Source: Burkholderia paludis (GTDB lineage Bacteria > Pseudomonadota > Gammaproteobacteria > Burkholderiales > Burkholderiaceae). From it: 64,000 nt of DNA. Made by a program: the position numbers and the translations under genes. Below the pieces are notes generated by a model that had not been told where the DNA came from, ran no database searches, and worked only from the letters and a program-made list of their open reading frames with translations. The stretch spans positions 1 to 64,000 of the forward strand of contig NZ_JPGL01000010.1 in NCBI RefSeq assembly GCF_000732615.1. The letters are read 5' to 3'. Position 1 is the stretch's first letter; every line of letters starts with the position of its first letter. Below, piece after piece: positions 32,906-42,220 of the stretch.

Positions 32906-33637
32906 ATGCCGACCGCCCTGATCGCCGACGACGAACCCAACCTGTCCGCGGAACTCGCCGCGCGCCTCGCCACGCTGTGGCCCGAGCTCGAGATCGTCGG
33001 GATGCCGCGCAACGGCATCGACGCCCTCGCCGAGCTGAATGCGAAACGCCCGGATTTCGCGTTTCTCGATATCCGGATGCCCGGCCTCGACGGCCTGAAG
33101 ATCGCGGGCCTCGTGCCGCACGTGCACGTGGTGTTCGTGACGTCCTACGACGAGTACGCGGTCCAGGCGTTCGACCAGTCGGCGATCGACTATCTGCTGA
33201 AGCCGGTGACCGACGATCGCCTGCTGCGCTGCATCGCCAAGCTGCAGCGCGGCGGCCCGGCGCCCGCCGACACCGCGCTGCTGGCCAGCGCGGGCGAGCA
33301 GCGCGACGCCGCGCCGATTCGCTGGCTGACCGTGGGCCTGCGGGACACGACCCGGCTCGTCTCGGTCGACGAGGTGCTGTATTTCCAGGCGGCGGACAAA
33401 TACACGGAGGTCGTGACCGCGAGCGAGCGGCACGTGATCCGCACGCCCCTCAAGGAAATGCTGCAGCGGCTCGATGCCGAGCGGTTCGCGCAGGTCCATC
33501 GCGGCGTGATCGTCGCCTATGCGGCGATCGATCACATCGAACGCGATCTGCTCGGCCGCCAGCGCATCCATTTGCGCGGGAGCGACGACGTCCTGCCCGT
33601 CAGCCGCACTTGTGCGGGTCTCTTCAAGCAGATGTGA
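32906..33637 (+). CDS. LytTR-family response regulator
   Basis: A 243-residue regulator with an N-terminal receiver domain (ADDEPNLSAEL, phosphorylatable Asp in FAFLDIRMPGLDG, Lys in YLLKPV) and a C-terminal LytTR DNA-binding domain (VDEVLYFQAADKYTEVVT, RTPLKEMLQRLDAERFAQVHRG). It acts with the LytS-like kinase one base upstream. LytTR regulators bind paired direct repeats; no target was assigned here. The next gene converges on it. Confidence 0.94.
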   Translation: MPTALIADDEPNLSAELAARLATLWPELEIVGMPRNGIDALAELNAKRPDFAFLDIRMPGLDGLKIAGLVPHVHVVFVTSYDEYAVQAFDQSAIDYLLKPVTDDRLLRCIAKLQRGGPAPADTALLASAGEQRDAAPIRWLTVGLRDTTRLVSVDEVLYFQAADKYTEVVTASERHVIRTPLKEMLQRLDAERFAQVHRGVIVAYAAIDHIERDLLGRQRIHLRGSDDVLPVSRTCAGLFKQM

Positions 33638-33699
33638 TGGCGGGGCGGCGCGTCCCGATGCCGCCGCCGCGAACCCGCAAGGCGCGATTCCGGTCCCGC

Positions 33700-34914
33700 C
33701 TACCGGCCCATGACCTTCACCCGCACCACGAGCCACGTCAGCGCCCCCAGCACGAACACGGCGAGCGTCCACGTGCCGCCGTGATGCTGCAGCACGGCGG
33801 CCGTCGCGGCGATGCCCGCGAGTCCTTGCTGCAGGAAGCCGCACAAGGCCATCGCATGCGCGCCATGTTCATGCGCGTCGCTGACGGCCGTTGCCATGCT
33901 GTTGGGAAACAGCACGGCCTGGCCGAAGATCGCCAGGCAGTACAGCGCGATGAAACTCCACAGGCCGGCGAAATGGGTGAGCAGGCCGCCCAGCCACGAC
34001 GCCAGCATCAGCGTGGTCGCGAGCGCCAGCAACGCCGCGCCGCCATGCATTAGCCGCACGCCGCCGAGCCGCCTCACGAGGCGGTTCACCAGCATCGCGC
34101 CGCTGAAATAGGCGAGACCGAGCAGCAGGCCGATACCGCCGAAGCTCGTCACGGCCAGCCCGAAGTGCGACTGGAACACGAACGGGCTCACTTCCTGCAG
34201 CGTCACGGTCGTCGCGAACCCCAGGCCGCCCGCGCAGGCCGGCCACAGAAAACCCGGCCGCCGCAGCAGGAGCCAGTAGGTGCCGGCCATGCCCGACGTG
34301 GCGGCGGTGCGGTTTCCCGCCTTCAGCGGCAATGCGTACGACAGGCCGATCGCCAGCGCGGCCGTGACGGCCATCAGCACGAAGCCCGCCTGCCAGTGGC
34401 TGTAACGGCCGATCAGCCCGCCGATGAACTGGCCGCCGCCCAGCGCCGTGATGAAGGCGATCGACAGCACGGAGAGGCGCCGCGCCAGTTCGTCGCCGCG
34501 CCAGTTGTCCCGGACGACGATGCGCGCGATGATCGCCGCGCCGCCGCCCGCGATGCCCTGCAGGCCGCGCAACGCCAGCAGCGCCGGCGCGAACGTGCAG
34601 ACGGCGAGCAGCAGGCTGCTGGCAATGAACAGCAGCAGCGAGATCAGCAACGGGCCGCGCCTGCCCCAGCGTTCCGCGGCCGCGCCCCAGAACGGCACCG
34701 GCAGCGCCGCGCCGATCACGTAGGCGGAAATGGAGAATTCGGCGCCGCCTTGCGTCATCCTCAATTCGCGCATGACGACGGGCAGCGACGGCAGGTACAC
34801 CGTCGTCGCCATTTGCGCCATGAAGACGATCAGGCACGCCAGCGCCATCAGGGAGAAAGTCGACGCGGCGGGTTCGCGCGGCGCGCCGGCGGCAAGCGCG
34901 GATTTGTCGCTCAT
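33700..34914 (-). CDS. MFS drug exporter (Bcr/CflA type)
   Basis: A 404-residue inner-membrane proton antiporter with 12 hydrophobic segments. Typical DHA1 signatures are VYLPSLPVVMRELRMTQGG, AAAERWGRRGPLLISLLLF (motif A region) and LALRGLQGIAGGGAAIIARI (motif B/C region). Relatives export chloramphenicol, bicyclomycin or sulfonamides; the substrate here is unknown. It converges on the LytTR regulator gene and its upstream region (34915-35381) is free of genes. Confidence 0.9.
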   Translation of the reverse strand: MSDKSALAAGAPREPAASTFSLMALACLIVFMAQMATTVYLPSLPVVMRELRMTQGGAEFSISAYVIGAALPVPFWGAAAERWGRRGPLLISLLLFIASSLLLAVCTFAPALLALRGLQGIAGGGAAIIARIVVRDNWRGDELARRLSVLSIAFITALGGGQFIGGLIGRYSHWQAGFVLMAVTAALAIGLSYALPLKAGNRTAATSGMAGTYWLLLRRPGFLWPACAGGLGFATTVTLQEVSPFVFQSHFGLAVTSFGGIGLLLGLAYFSGAMLVNRLVRRLGGVRLMHGGAALLALATTLMLASWLGGLLTHFAGLWSFIALYCLAIFGQAVLFPNSMATAVSDAHEHGAHAMALCGFLQQGLAGIAATAAVLQHHGGTWTLAVFVLGALTWLVVRVKVMGR

Positions 34915-35381
34915 GCGGCGCCTCCATGTGCCCGGGACGCGCGAACGGCCCCTGCCCGTTCAGCCCCGCACGACGGAATTCCGCCACGGCCGTCACCCGT
35001 GTGCATGCTTGCCCCCGATCCCGGTTTGGTCGCCATCGCTTCTCTCATTCGATCTCGTTATCGTTCGCCGCGGCAGCAGGCTGCCCGACCTTCGCGCCAG
35101 ATTGTACAAAGCGCGAAACAGGTCTGCACGAGACCCTGCCGATATCGTTGCCATCGCATCTGTTACGCGTGCGGAAACGACGTCGCAACGTCGCGCATAC
35201 CGTCGGATCGGGACAGGAAAGATCCGGGCGCGCCCCGGCAGTGACGCTCCAGCTCTGCGTGACGACCGGGAAATGCGGGAAAGGCCGATCCGCGGACTGC
35301 GCGAATCCGCCAGAAGACGCCGCACGGCCGCGCGGCATCGGGCACAATACGCGGCCTTCAAATTCGATCGCGGTCAAACCC
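34915..35381. other. Intergenic region with divergent promoters
   Basis: These 467 bp separate the MFS gene from the P-loop kinase gene and should hold both promoters. No operator or RNA structure was recognised; the reading frame through it from 34926 is low-complexity and not accepted as coding. Confidence 0.4.
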
Positions 35382-35912
35382 ATGCGCTTCGTCGTCGTTG
35401 GAACCAGCGGAGCGGGCAAGTCGACCTTCTCCAGCGCGCTGGCGGCTGCCGCCGGCTGCCCGTACGTCGAGCTGGATCGGCTCTACTGGGGCCCCGGCTG
35501 GACGGCCGTGCCGCCCGAGGAATTCGAGCGCGGCGTGCTCGCCGCGACGGCCGGCGACCGCTGGGTCGTCGACGGAAACTACAGCGCGGTGCGCGACGTG
35601 CTCTGGTCGCGCGCCACGCACGTGATCTGGCTCAACTTCGGGCGCCGGACGGTGTTCTCGCGGGTGCTCTGGCGCACGTTGCGCCGCGGGCTCATGCGCA
35701 CCGAGCTGTCCCACGGCAACCGGGAATCGCTGCGGATGGCGTTCTCGCGCGACTCGGTGCTGGTGTGGTCCTTCACCACGTTCGCCAGGAACCGCGTCAA
35801 GTTCGCGAACCTGCGCGACGACCCGAAATACGCGCATCTGCACTGGACGGAAATCACCCGGCCGTCGCAGGCCCGCGCGGTGATCGACCGGCTGGCCCGC
35901 GCCGGCGGCTGA
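35382..35912 (+). CDS. P-loop kinase, adenylate-kinase/topology-modulation-like
   Basis: A 176-residue cytoplasmic nucleotide-binding protein. Walker A is VVVGTSGAGKSTFSSALA near residues 4-21, followed by YVELDRLYWGPGWTAVPPEE and WVVDGNYSAVRDVLW. The ELDRLYW/DGNY pattern marks the FlaR/topology-modulation group of adenylate-kinase relatives, whose true substrate is unknown. The start MRFVVVGTSG fits the family, which begins directly with the P-loop strand. Its stop faces the hairpin cluster beyond the adhesin gene. Confidence 0.85.
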   Translation: MRFVVVGTSGAGKSTFSSALAAAAGCPYVELDRLYWGPGWTAVPPEEFERGVLAATAGDRWVVDGNYSAVRDVLWSRATHVIWLNFGRRTVFSRVLWRTLRRGLMRTELSHGNRESLRMAFSRDSVLVWSFTTFARNRVKFANLRDDPKYAHLHWTEITRPSQARAVIDRLARAGG

Positions 35913-36050
35913 ACGCGGTACGACACGCCCCGCTGCGGTCGTCGAACGCACCGCGACATGCAGACGCGCCGTCCGGGAGAGATGCAGAAAAGATACGGAC
36001 GCACGGCAGGCGGCACCGCCACGCCACGCTTCATCACGCATCGAACGACA

Positions 36051-36146
36051 GCGGCCCGGGGTCGATAAACGCACCCCGGGCCGCGGATTTCCTGCCGAGG
36101 CCGGGCAACGCACGCGCTGCCCGGCTCGCCGGTCGACCGACCGGCG
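36051..36146. terminator. Triple-hairpin terminator region between convergent genes
   Basis: Three perfect stems follow each other: an 11-bp stem at 36051-36061/36074-36084 (loop 12), an 8-bp stem at 36100-36107/36118-36125 and an 8-bp stem at 36127-36134/36139-36146. They lie directly after the adhesin stop codon and between two convergent genes. T-tracts are poor, so these may act as bidirectional terminators or 3' stabilisers. Confidence 0.6.
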
Positions 36147-36155
36147 CGAACGACG

Positions 36156-39100
36156 TCAGAACTGGTAACCGGCGCCCACCACCGCGCCGAAGTCCGAACG
36201 CGTGTTGCCCGTCACCGACGCCTTGACGACCCAGCGGTTGCTCTCCGTCACGTACGAATACCCGGCGGCGAAACCTTGCTGGCCGTGATAGTTCGACGTG
36301 GCCGCCGAGACCATCGAGCGGCCCGCGCCCGTCGGTTGCGGCAGGCCGGCCACCGCCATCGCCGATGCCACGCCGCCGTACATGTCCTTCTTCAGGTCGT
36401 TGAACGAGTTGTACACCTGGCCGATGCGCTGGTCGGTGTAGCCGTTCGCCTGCGAGGACGCCGCCGAGATGTTGTCGTTCAGCTGCTGCACGTTCACCGC
36501 GTCGGTCGGCGCCGAACCGGCCGCGACGTTCGTGACCTGGCGCTCGCTGCCCTTCGCGCCGACCGAGAACGAATTGTCGCGATCCGCCACCGAGCCCGGG
36601 CCGACCGCTACCGAATTCTTGCCGGTTGCCGACGCCGTCGTCCCGATCGAGCCCGAATCGGCACGCGCGATCCACGTCGTGTTCGCGTCGGTCGCCGCCG
36701 TGCGGATCTGGTCGTTCGCCGCCGCGTTCTTCAACGCGCTGTTGAACTGGCCCATGTTGACCGCGTCGTTGTCGTTCACGCCCGCCGCGACACCGGTCAG
36801 CACGCGGTCGCCCGCCGTGCCGGTGAAACTCACGCTGGTGCCGCCGGTGGTGCTCCCGACGGTGATCGCGCCGTTCGGATCCTGCTGCTGCACGAGGCCC
36901 GCCTTGCCGTTCGCGATGTTGGTCACGCTGCCCTGCAGGTTCGTGATGTCGGTCGTGTTCTTCGACACCTGCTGGTTGGTCGCGTAGAGCTGCGAGCCGT
37001 TCACCGCGTCCGTGCTGGTGGCGCTGAGCGTGCCTGCCTGCACGTTGGTGATGCGGGTGCCGCCGGCGCCGCCGCCAAGCGTGATCGTGCTCTTCGAGCT
37101 GTCGTCGTACTGCACCGCCAGCGCACCGAGCTGGTTGAGGTTCGCCTGCACGCCCTTCAACTGCTTCACGTTCACCGCATCGGTATCGTCGGTGCCCGCC
37201 GCGACGTTCTTCAGCACGACGGCCGCATTCGCGTCGCCGCCGACCAGCGAGACCGAATTCAGCCGGTTGCCGTTCGTGTCGACGTCGTACTTGACGACGT
37301 TCTTCACCGCCTCGCCCGCCTGGTTGGACACCTGCGTGATCTGCTGTTCGAGCGACGATTGCACGCCCGACAGCTGGCCGCCGTTCACCGCGTCCGTGCT
37401 GCCCGCGGCGACATTGCCGTCGGCCACGTTGGTCAGCTTGGTCGGCGCACCGTCGCGCGCCGCGTTGTAGGCGCCGACCGTCGGGTCGAACTGCAGCGCG
37501 TTCTGTTGCAGCCCGGTGATCGCGACCGTATTGCCGGCGATGTTGGTTTCGGCGTTGGTGATGCGCGTTTCGTGGTTTGCGAGCGTCGTCGTGTTGCTGC
37601 CGACGCGGCCGTCGAGGTTCGTGAGCGCGTCGCCGACGTTGTTGTACGAGCCGCCGCCGACCTTGTAGTCCGGCGCGCCGATCGAGCCGTCCGGATTCGC
37701 CGTCGCGCCGCCGCCCAGTGCGGCCGCGGTGCCGTCGGCCGCGCGGCGCAGCTGCGCACCGTTCACCGCATCCGTGCTGCCGGCCGCGACGGTGCCTTCC
37801 GCGATGTTGGTCAGGCGCACCGCGGTCCCGCCGTTGCCCGCGCCGAGCGAAACCTGCCGCTTGCTCGCGTCGTCGTACTTCACCGCGAGCGCATCGAGCT
37901 GGCTCGTGCCGTCCTGGACCGCCGCGTTCAACTGGTCGACGTTGACCGCATCCGTACCGTTCTTGCCGGCCGCGACGTTGCCGATGCGTTGCGGGCCGTT
38001 GCCGCCGTGGCTCGCATCGTAGGTGCCGAGGTTCGCGTTCCACTGCAGCGCGTCCTGCTGCAGCGCCGCGATGTTGCCCGTGTTCGTCGTCACCTGGTTG
38101 CCGATCGTGGTGACCTGGTTGCCGAGCGCCGTCACGTTGTTGCCGACGTTCGTGATCGACTGGTTCAGCGTGTCGGTCGCCTTGCCCAGTTGACCCACGT
38201 TCACGGCGTCGCCCGCCGCCACGCCGTCCGCGACATTGCCGATGCGCTGCGGGCCGTTGCCGCCGTGGCTCGCATCGTAGGTGCCGAGGTTCGCGTTCCA
38301 TTGCAGCGCGTTCTGCTGGAGCGACGTGATGTTGCCCGTGTTCGTCGTCACCTGGTTGCCGATCGTCGTGACCTGGTTGCCGAGTGCCGTCACGTTGTTG
38401 CCCACGTTCGTGATCGACTGGTTCAGCGTGTCGGTCGCCTTGCCCAGTTGACCCACGTTCACGGCGTCGCCCGCGGCCACGCCGTCCGCGACGTTGTGCA
38501 GCGCGACCGGCGCCTGTGCGCCCTTGCCGCCCAGCGTCACGCCGCTGTGCGCGTCGTCGTCGTATTGCACCGCGTTCTTCGTCGCGCTGCCGATCTGGTT
38601 GCTGATCGACGTGCTCAGGTCGCCGATCGTCGTGCTGATGTTGTTCGTCACGCTCGTGCTGAGCGACGCCAGCCCGCCGTTCAGTTGACCGACGTTCACC
38701 GCATCGGTGTTCGCGACACCCGCCGCGACGTTGTGCAGCGTCGTGCCGTTCGGGCCGGCGAACGTCACCGAATCGAACCCGCTCTGGCCGTCATACTTCA
38801 CGTTGCGTGCGTCGGCCGCCTGCAGGTTGCCGATGTTCGTCGTTGCCGTGCTCAGCGACGTATTGATGCCCGTGACGCTCGTCTGCAGGTTCGTGATGTT
38901 CGACGCCGCCGTCGAAATCGACGTCTGCAGCGGCGCAACGCTGTCGTTCAGTTGACCGACGTTCACCGCATCGGTATTCGCGACGCCGGCCGCGACATTG
39001 CCGATGCGCTGCGGGCCGTTGCCGCCGTGGCTCGCGTCGTAGGCGCCGAGGTTCGCGTTCCATTGCAGCGCATCCTGCTGCAGCGCCGCGATGTTGCCCG

Positions 39101-41081
39101 TGTTCGTCGTCACCTGGTTGCCGATCGTCGTGACCTGGTTGCCGAGCGCCGTCACGTTGTTGCCCACGTTCGTGATCGACTGGTTCAGCGTGTCGGTCGC
39201 CTTGCCCAGTTGACCCACGTTCACGGCGTCGCCCGCGGCCACGCCGTCCGCGACGTTGTGCAGCGCGACCGGCGCCTGCGCACCCTTGCCGCCCAGCGTC
39301 ACGCCGCTGTGCGCGTCGTCGTCGTATTGCACCGCGTTCTTCGTCGCATTGCCGATCTGGTTGCTGATCGACGTGTTCAGGTCGCCGAGCGTCGTGCTGA
39401 GGTTGTTCGTCACGCTCGTGCTGAGCGACGCCAGCCCGCCGTTCAGTTGACCGACGTTCACCGCGTCGGTGTTCGCGACACCCGCCGCGACGTTGTGCAG
39501 CGTCGTGCCGTTCGGGCCGGCGAACGTCACCGAATCGAACCCGCTCTGGCCGTCGTACTTCACGTTGCGTGCGTCGGCCGCCTGCAGGTTGCCGATGTTC
39601 GTCGTTGCCGTGCTCAGCGACGTATTGATGCCCGTGACGCTCGTCTGCAGGTTCGTGATGTTCGACGCCGCCGTCGAAATCGACGTCTGCAGCGGTGCGA
39701 CGGTGCCCTTCAATTGCCCGACGTTCACCGCATCGGTATCGGCCGCACCGGCCGCGACGTTGTGCAGCGTCGTCCCCTTGGTGCCGGCGAACGTCACCGA
39801 ATCGAACCCGCTCTGGCCGTCGTACTTCACGTTGCGCGCGTCGGCCGCCTGCAGGTTGCCGATGTTCGTCGTCGCCGTGCTCAGCGACGTGTTGATGCCC
39901 GTGACGCTCGTCTGCAGGTTCGCGATGTTCGACGCCGCCGTCGAAATCGACGTCTGCAGCGGTGCGACGGTGCCCTTCAATTGCCCGACGTTCACCGCGT
40001 CGGTATTCGCGACGCCGGCCGCGACGCCGCCGATCGTCGTGCCGTTGCTGCCGTCGAGCGCGATGGCCGCATGCGAATCGTCGGTGTACTTCACGACGTT
40101 CTTCGTCGCCGACACGATGCTCGTGCTGAGGCTGCTGCCCACGTTCGTCACGCGCTGGTCGACGTTCGAGATCGAGGTCGACAGCGAATTGCCGACCGAC
40201 GTCACGCGCGCATCGACGTTGGCGATGCTCGTGCTGAGCGTGCCGTTCACGTTCTTCAGTTGCTGGACGTTGACCGCATCCGTATCCGCCGCGCCCGCCG
40301 CGACGTTCTTGAGCTGGCGTTCCTTGCCGAGCGAACCGAACGACACCGCGCCGCCGACCGGCGCGGCCGTGCCGCCGAACACCGGCGTGCCGCCGTTGTT
40401 CGCGCCGACGCTGCCCGAGCCGATCGCCACCTGGTTGTTGTCGCTCGTCTGCGCGCCCGCGCCGATCGCCACGGATTGCGAGCCGGCCGCGCGCGTCTGC
40501 GACGCCGCGTCATAGGCCGCGCCGCTCGACACGCCGTCGCTGGTCGTCGGGTTGGCGCCGCCGATCGCGACCGAGCGATCGCCGCTGGCGAGCGCCGAGT
40601 GGCCCAGCGCGATCGAGCTCGTGCCGTGTGCATCGGCGACGTTGCCGAGCGCCATCGAGAAATCGCCCACCGCCGCCGACTGGCGACCGACGGCGAGCGA
40701 GGTATTGCCTTGCGCGAGGGCCACCGTGCCGATCGCGGTGGCCGAGTTCGCCAGCGCCTGCGAGCCGATGCCGATCGCAATCGCGCCGCCGCTGCTGTTG
40801 CCGCCCTTGCTGCTCGCATTCGACTGGTCGCCGATCGCGATGCCGCTGGTGCCGGCCCGGGCATTCGTCCCCATCGTCACGTTCGTGGTGCTGACCGCCA
40901 CGTAGCTCCCGCTCTTCGTGGCGACGCAGAGCGGGTTCGTGCCGTCGATGCACTGGCCGCTCAGCGCGTTGTCCGGGTTGCCGCGATCGACGAAATTGTC
41001 CGCCTGCGCGGCCCCCGAGATCAGGACGCCCGCACCCGTGAACATCGCGGCGGCCAGCGCCGAAATCTGCTTCCTCTTCAT
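36156..41081 (-). CDS. Trimeric autotransporter adhesin (YadA-like)
   Basis: A 1641-residue surface adhesin that trimerises in the outer membrane (type Vc secretion). A signal peptide ends near AQA-DN at residue 27. Residues 70-225 form a left-handed-roll head with repeats such as TSGIAIG, NTSLAVG, SSIALG and RSVAIG. From about 256 to 1550 is a long stalk of neck and coiled-coil segments, each opened by NVAAG..DAVNVGQL. The C-terminal YadA anchor (from about TDQRIGQVYNSFNDL) ends VVGAGYQF with the BAM-recognised Phe. Stalk modules are duplicated at DNA level. About 1.1 kb of AT-rich DNA lies upstream. Likely role: adhesion, serum resistance or autoaggregation. Confidence 0.95.
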   Translation of the reverse strand: MKRKQISALAAAMFTGAGVLISGAAQADNFVDRGNPDNALSGQCIDGTNPLCVATKSGSYVAVSTTNVTMGTNARAGTSGIAIGDQSNASSKGGNSSGGAIAIGIGSQALANSATAIGTVALAQGNTSLAVGRQSAAVGDFSMALGNVADAHGTSSIALGHSALASGDRSVAIGGANPTTSDGVSSGAAYDAASQTRAAGSQSVAIGAGAQTSDNNQVAIGSGSVGANNGGTPVFGGTAAPVGGAVSFGSLGKERQLKNVAAGAADTDAVNVQQLKNVNGTLSTSIANVDARVTSVGNSLSTSISNVDQRVTNVGSSLSTSIVSATKNVVKYTDDSHAAIALDGSNGTTIGGVAAGVANTDAVNVGQLKGTVAPLQTSISTAASNIANLQTSVTGINTSLSTATTNIGNLQAADARNVKYDGQSGFDSVTFAGTKGTTLHNVAAGAADTDAVNVGQLKGTVAPLQTSISTAASNITNLQTSVTGINTSLSTATTNIGNLQAADARNVKYDGQSGFDSVTFAGPNGTTLHNVAAGVANTDAVNVGQLNGGLASLSTSVTNNLSTTLGDLNTSISNQIGNATKNAVQYDDDAHSGVTLGGKGAQAPVALHNVADGVAAGDAVNVGQLGKATDTLNQSITNVGNNVTALGNQVTTIGNQVTTNTGNIAALQQDALQWNANLGAYDASHGGNGPQRIGNVAAGVANTDAVNVGQLNDSVAPLQTSISTAASNITNLQTSVTGINTSLSTATTNIGNLQAADARNVKYDGQSGFDSVTFAGPNGTTLHNVAAGVANTDAVNVGQLNGGLASLSTSVTNNISTTIGDLSTSISNQIGSATKNAVQYDDDAHSGVTLGGKGAQAPVALHNVADGVAAGDAVNVGQLGKATDTLNQSITNVGNNVTALGNQVTTIGNQVTTNTGNITSLQQNALQWNANLGTYDASHGGNGPQRIGNVADGVAAGDAVNVGQLGKATDTLNQSITNVGNNVTALGNQVTTIGNQVTTNTGNIAALQQDALQWNANLGTYDASHGGNGPQRIGNVAAGKNGTDAVNVDQLNAAVQDGTSQLDALAVKYDDASKRQVSLGAGNGGTAVRLTNIAEGTVAAGSTDAVNGAQLRRAADGTAAALGGGATANPDGSIGAPDYKVGGGSYNNVGDALTNLDGRVGSNTTTLANHETRITNAETNIAGNTVAITGLQQNALQFDPTVGAYNAARDGAPTKLTNVADGNVAAGSTDAVNGGQLSGVQSSLEQQITQVSNQAGEAVKNVVKYDVDTNGNRLNSVSLVGGDANAAVVLKNVAAGTDDTDAVNVKQLKGVQANLNQLGALAVQYDDSSKSTITLGGGAGGTRITNVQAGTLSATSTDAVNGSQLYATNQQVSKNTTDITNLQGSVTNIANGKAGLVQQQDPNGAITVGSTTGGTSVSFTGTAGDRVLTGVAAGVNDNDAVNMGQFNSALKNAAANDQIRTAATDANTTWIARADSGSIGTTASATGKNSVAVGPGSVADRDNSFSVGAKGSERQVTNVAAGSAPTDAVNVQQLNDNISAASSQANGYTDQRIGQVYNSFNDLKKDMYGGVASAMAVAGLPQPTGAGRSMVSAATSNYHGQQGFAAGYSYVTESNRWVVKASVTGNTRSDFGAVVGAGYQF
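38238..39761 (-). repeat. Tandem 762-bp duplication in the adhesin stalk
   Basis: Two consecutive 254-codon units (39000-39761 and 38238-38999) each contain module A (89 residues, with GINTSLSTATTNIGNL), module B (79 residues, ending GGKGAQAPVALH) and module C (86 residues, ending HGGNGPQRIG). A further A copy precedes them (39762-40028) and a further C copy follows (37980-38237). DNA identity between copies is very high, so the array probably changes copy number by recombination. Confidence 0.88.
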
Positions 41082-42220
41082 GGTCTTCTGCTCCGTTATT
41101 AGCGTGGTTTGAATATGGACTACTTACTTTTATTGAAGACTTCAGATGCGACTGCGATAACGACTTCCGTGCGGAACCCGCTTCCCGTGTCAGGCCATGC
41201 CGTGTCGAAGGCGATACGCATCGAACGCCTGCCGCGACAGGACGTACGACATCGCCGGCACGCCGCGATAGCGCGACCGTTCCGTTAATCCGGGCAATAC
41301 ATTAGGAATGCATACTGTTTTCCATGGGCGAACACGCCCCGCGCCGGAATCCGGAGATTCAACGCGCTTTATCTGGATACCCCTGATTTGATGTCGCGCC
41401 GACCGCGACCAACCCCGCTCTTTTATTTCATCTTCGACAACCGCATTTCCACTTTCGCGTGACGGACATATGCCCGGATGTGCATCTATCGATGCCCCCG
41501 AATCCGGATCGCACAATTCCTGTCACATTCCGCCGCGCCTGGCGTCGCCCTGCGCGGCCCTGTATTCAAAGTTCGGACGAATTATGAGACACGATGAAAA
41601 ATTATCAAAGGCAACATTCTTTATAGATTGTAAAATTCCATGAATTCATGTAGTTACGTTAAAAAATGCCATCTCGCAAACGATTTCGCCACGCTTGATT
41701 TATTCGAAATGTTTTGCCGGGAGGACAATTTCTTTGATGGAGCGGATTAGAATTAAATGTGCAAAGTTCGGCCACATCCGTAAAATTGTCGGGAGCGGCG
41801 ATTGAGAATCGAATGCAAAATGAAAATGGCGGAATTGGACAGGATTTGATCCTCAACCCTGTTGCACAAACCGCAATTCCCGGCGGGAAACTTGAAATTC
41901 AGGAAAACGGAGTGCCGTGAATCGAGTCGATGCGTCTGGCGTGAATTGAAATATACCCCTACAATTCGGCTCGCATCGATACCCGGCGGCCGCGTACATT
42001 TCAGCGCGTAACGGCGACAGCGCTTCGCGTCGTTGCCGGCCCGGCGATCGGGACTACCCACGTCCCGCATGACGCCTGCCGGTTGCCTGCCGTGCATGCC
42101 GGCGAAATCCGAATATCGATGCGAATATGCGCCGTCGTCGTACGGCATCCGTCGATTATTCCGAACCGGGCCGGACGCCCGCGGGAACGCAGCCAGCAGC
42201 CATTCCAGGACAGGTGCACG
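41082..42220. other. AT-rich gene-free region upstream of the adhesin
   Basis: About 1.1 kb without a credible gene. The stretch around 41570-41960 is much richer in A and T than its surroundings (for example AAATTATCAAAGGCAACATT) and is a natural target for H-NS-type silencers. It should contain the adhesin promoter at its left and the response-regulator promoter at its right. Short frames here have no domain support. Confidence 0.5.

Noticed and set aside
37980..40028. Regular repeats that might suggest a CRISPR array
   Set aside because: Units are about 240-270 bp, in frame and encode adhesin stalk modules; no spacer structure.
36276..41102. Very long open frame on the plus strand opposite the adhesin gene
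   Set aside because: It is the complement of the repetitive adhesin in GC-rich DNA; its product is Arg/Val/His-rich with no domain, and the minus strand has a clear signal peptide, head, stalk and anchor.
41753..42148. 131-codon minus-strand frame in the AT-rich region
   Set aside because: No domain, no clear ribosome binding site, mixed composition; probably chance.
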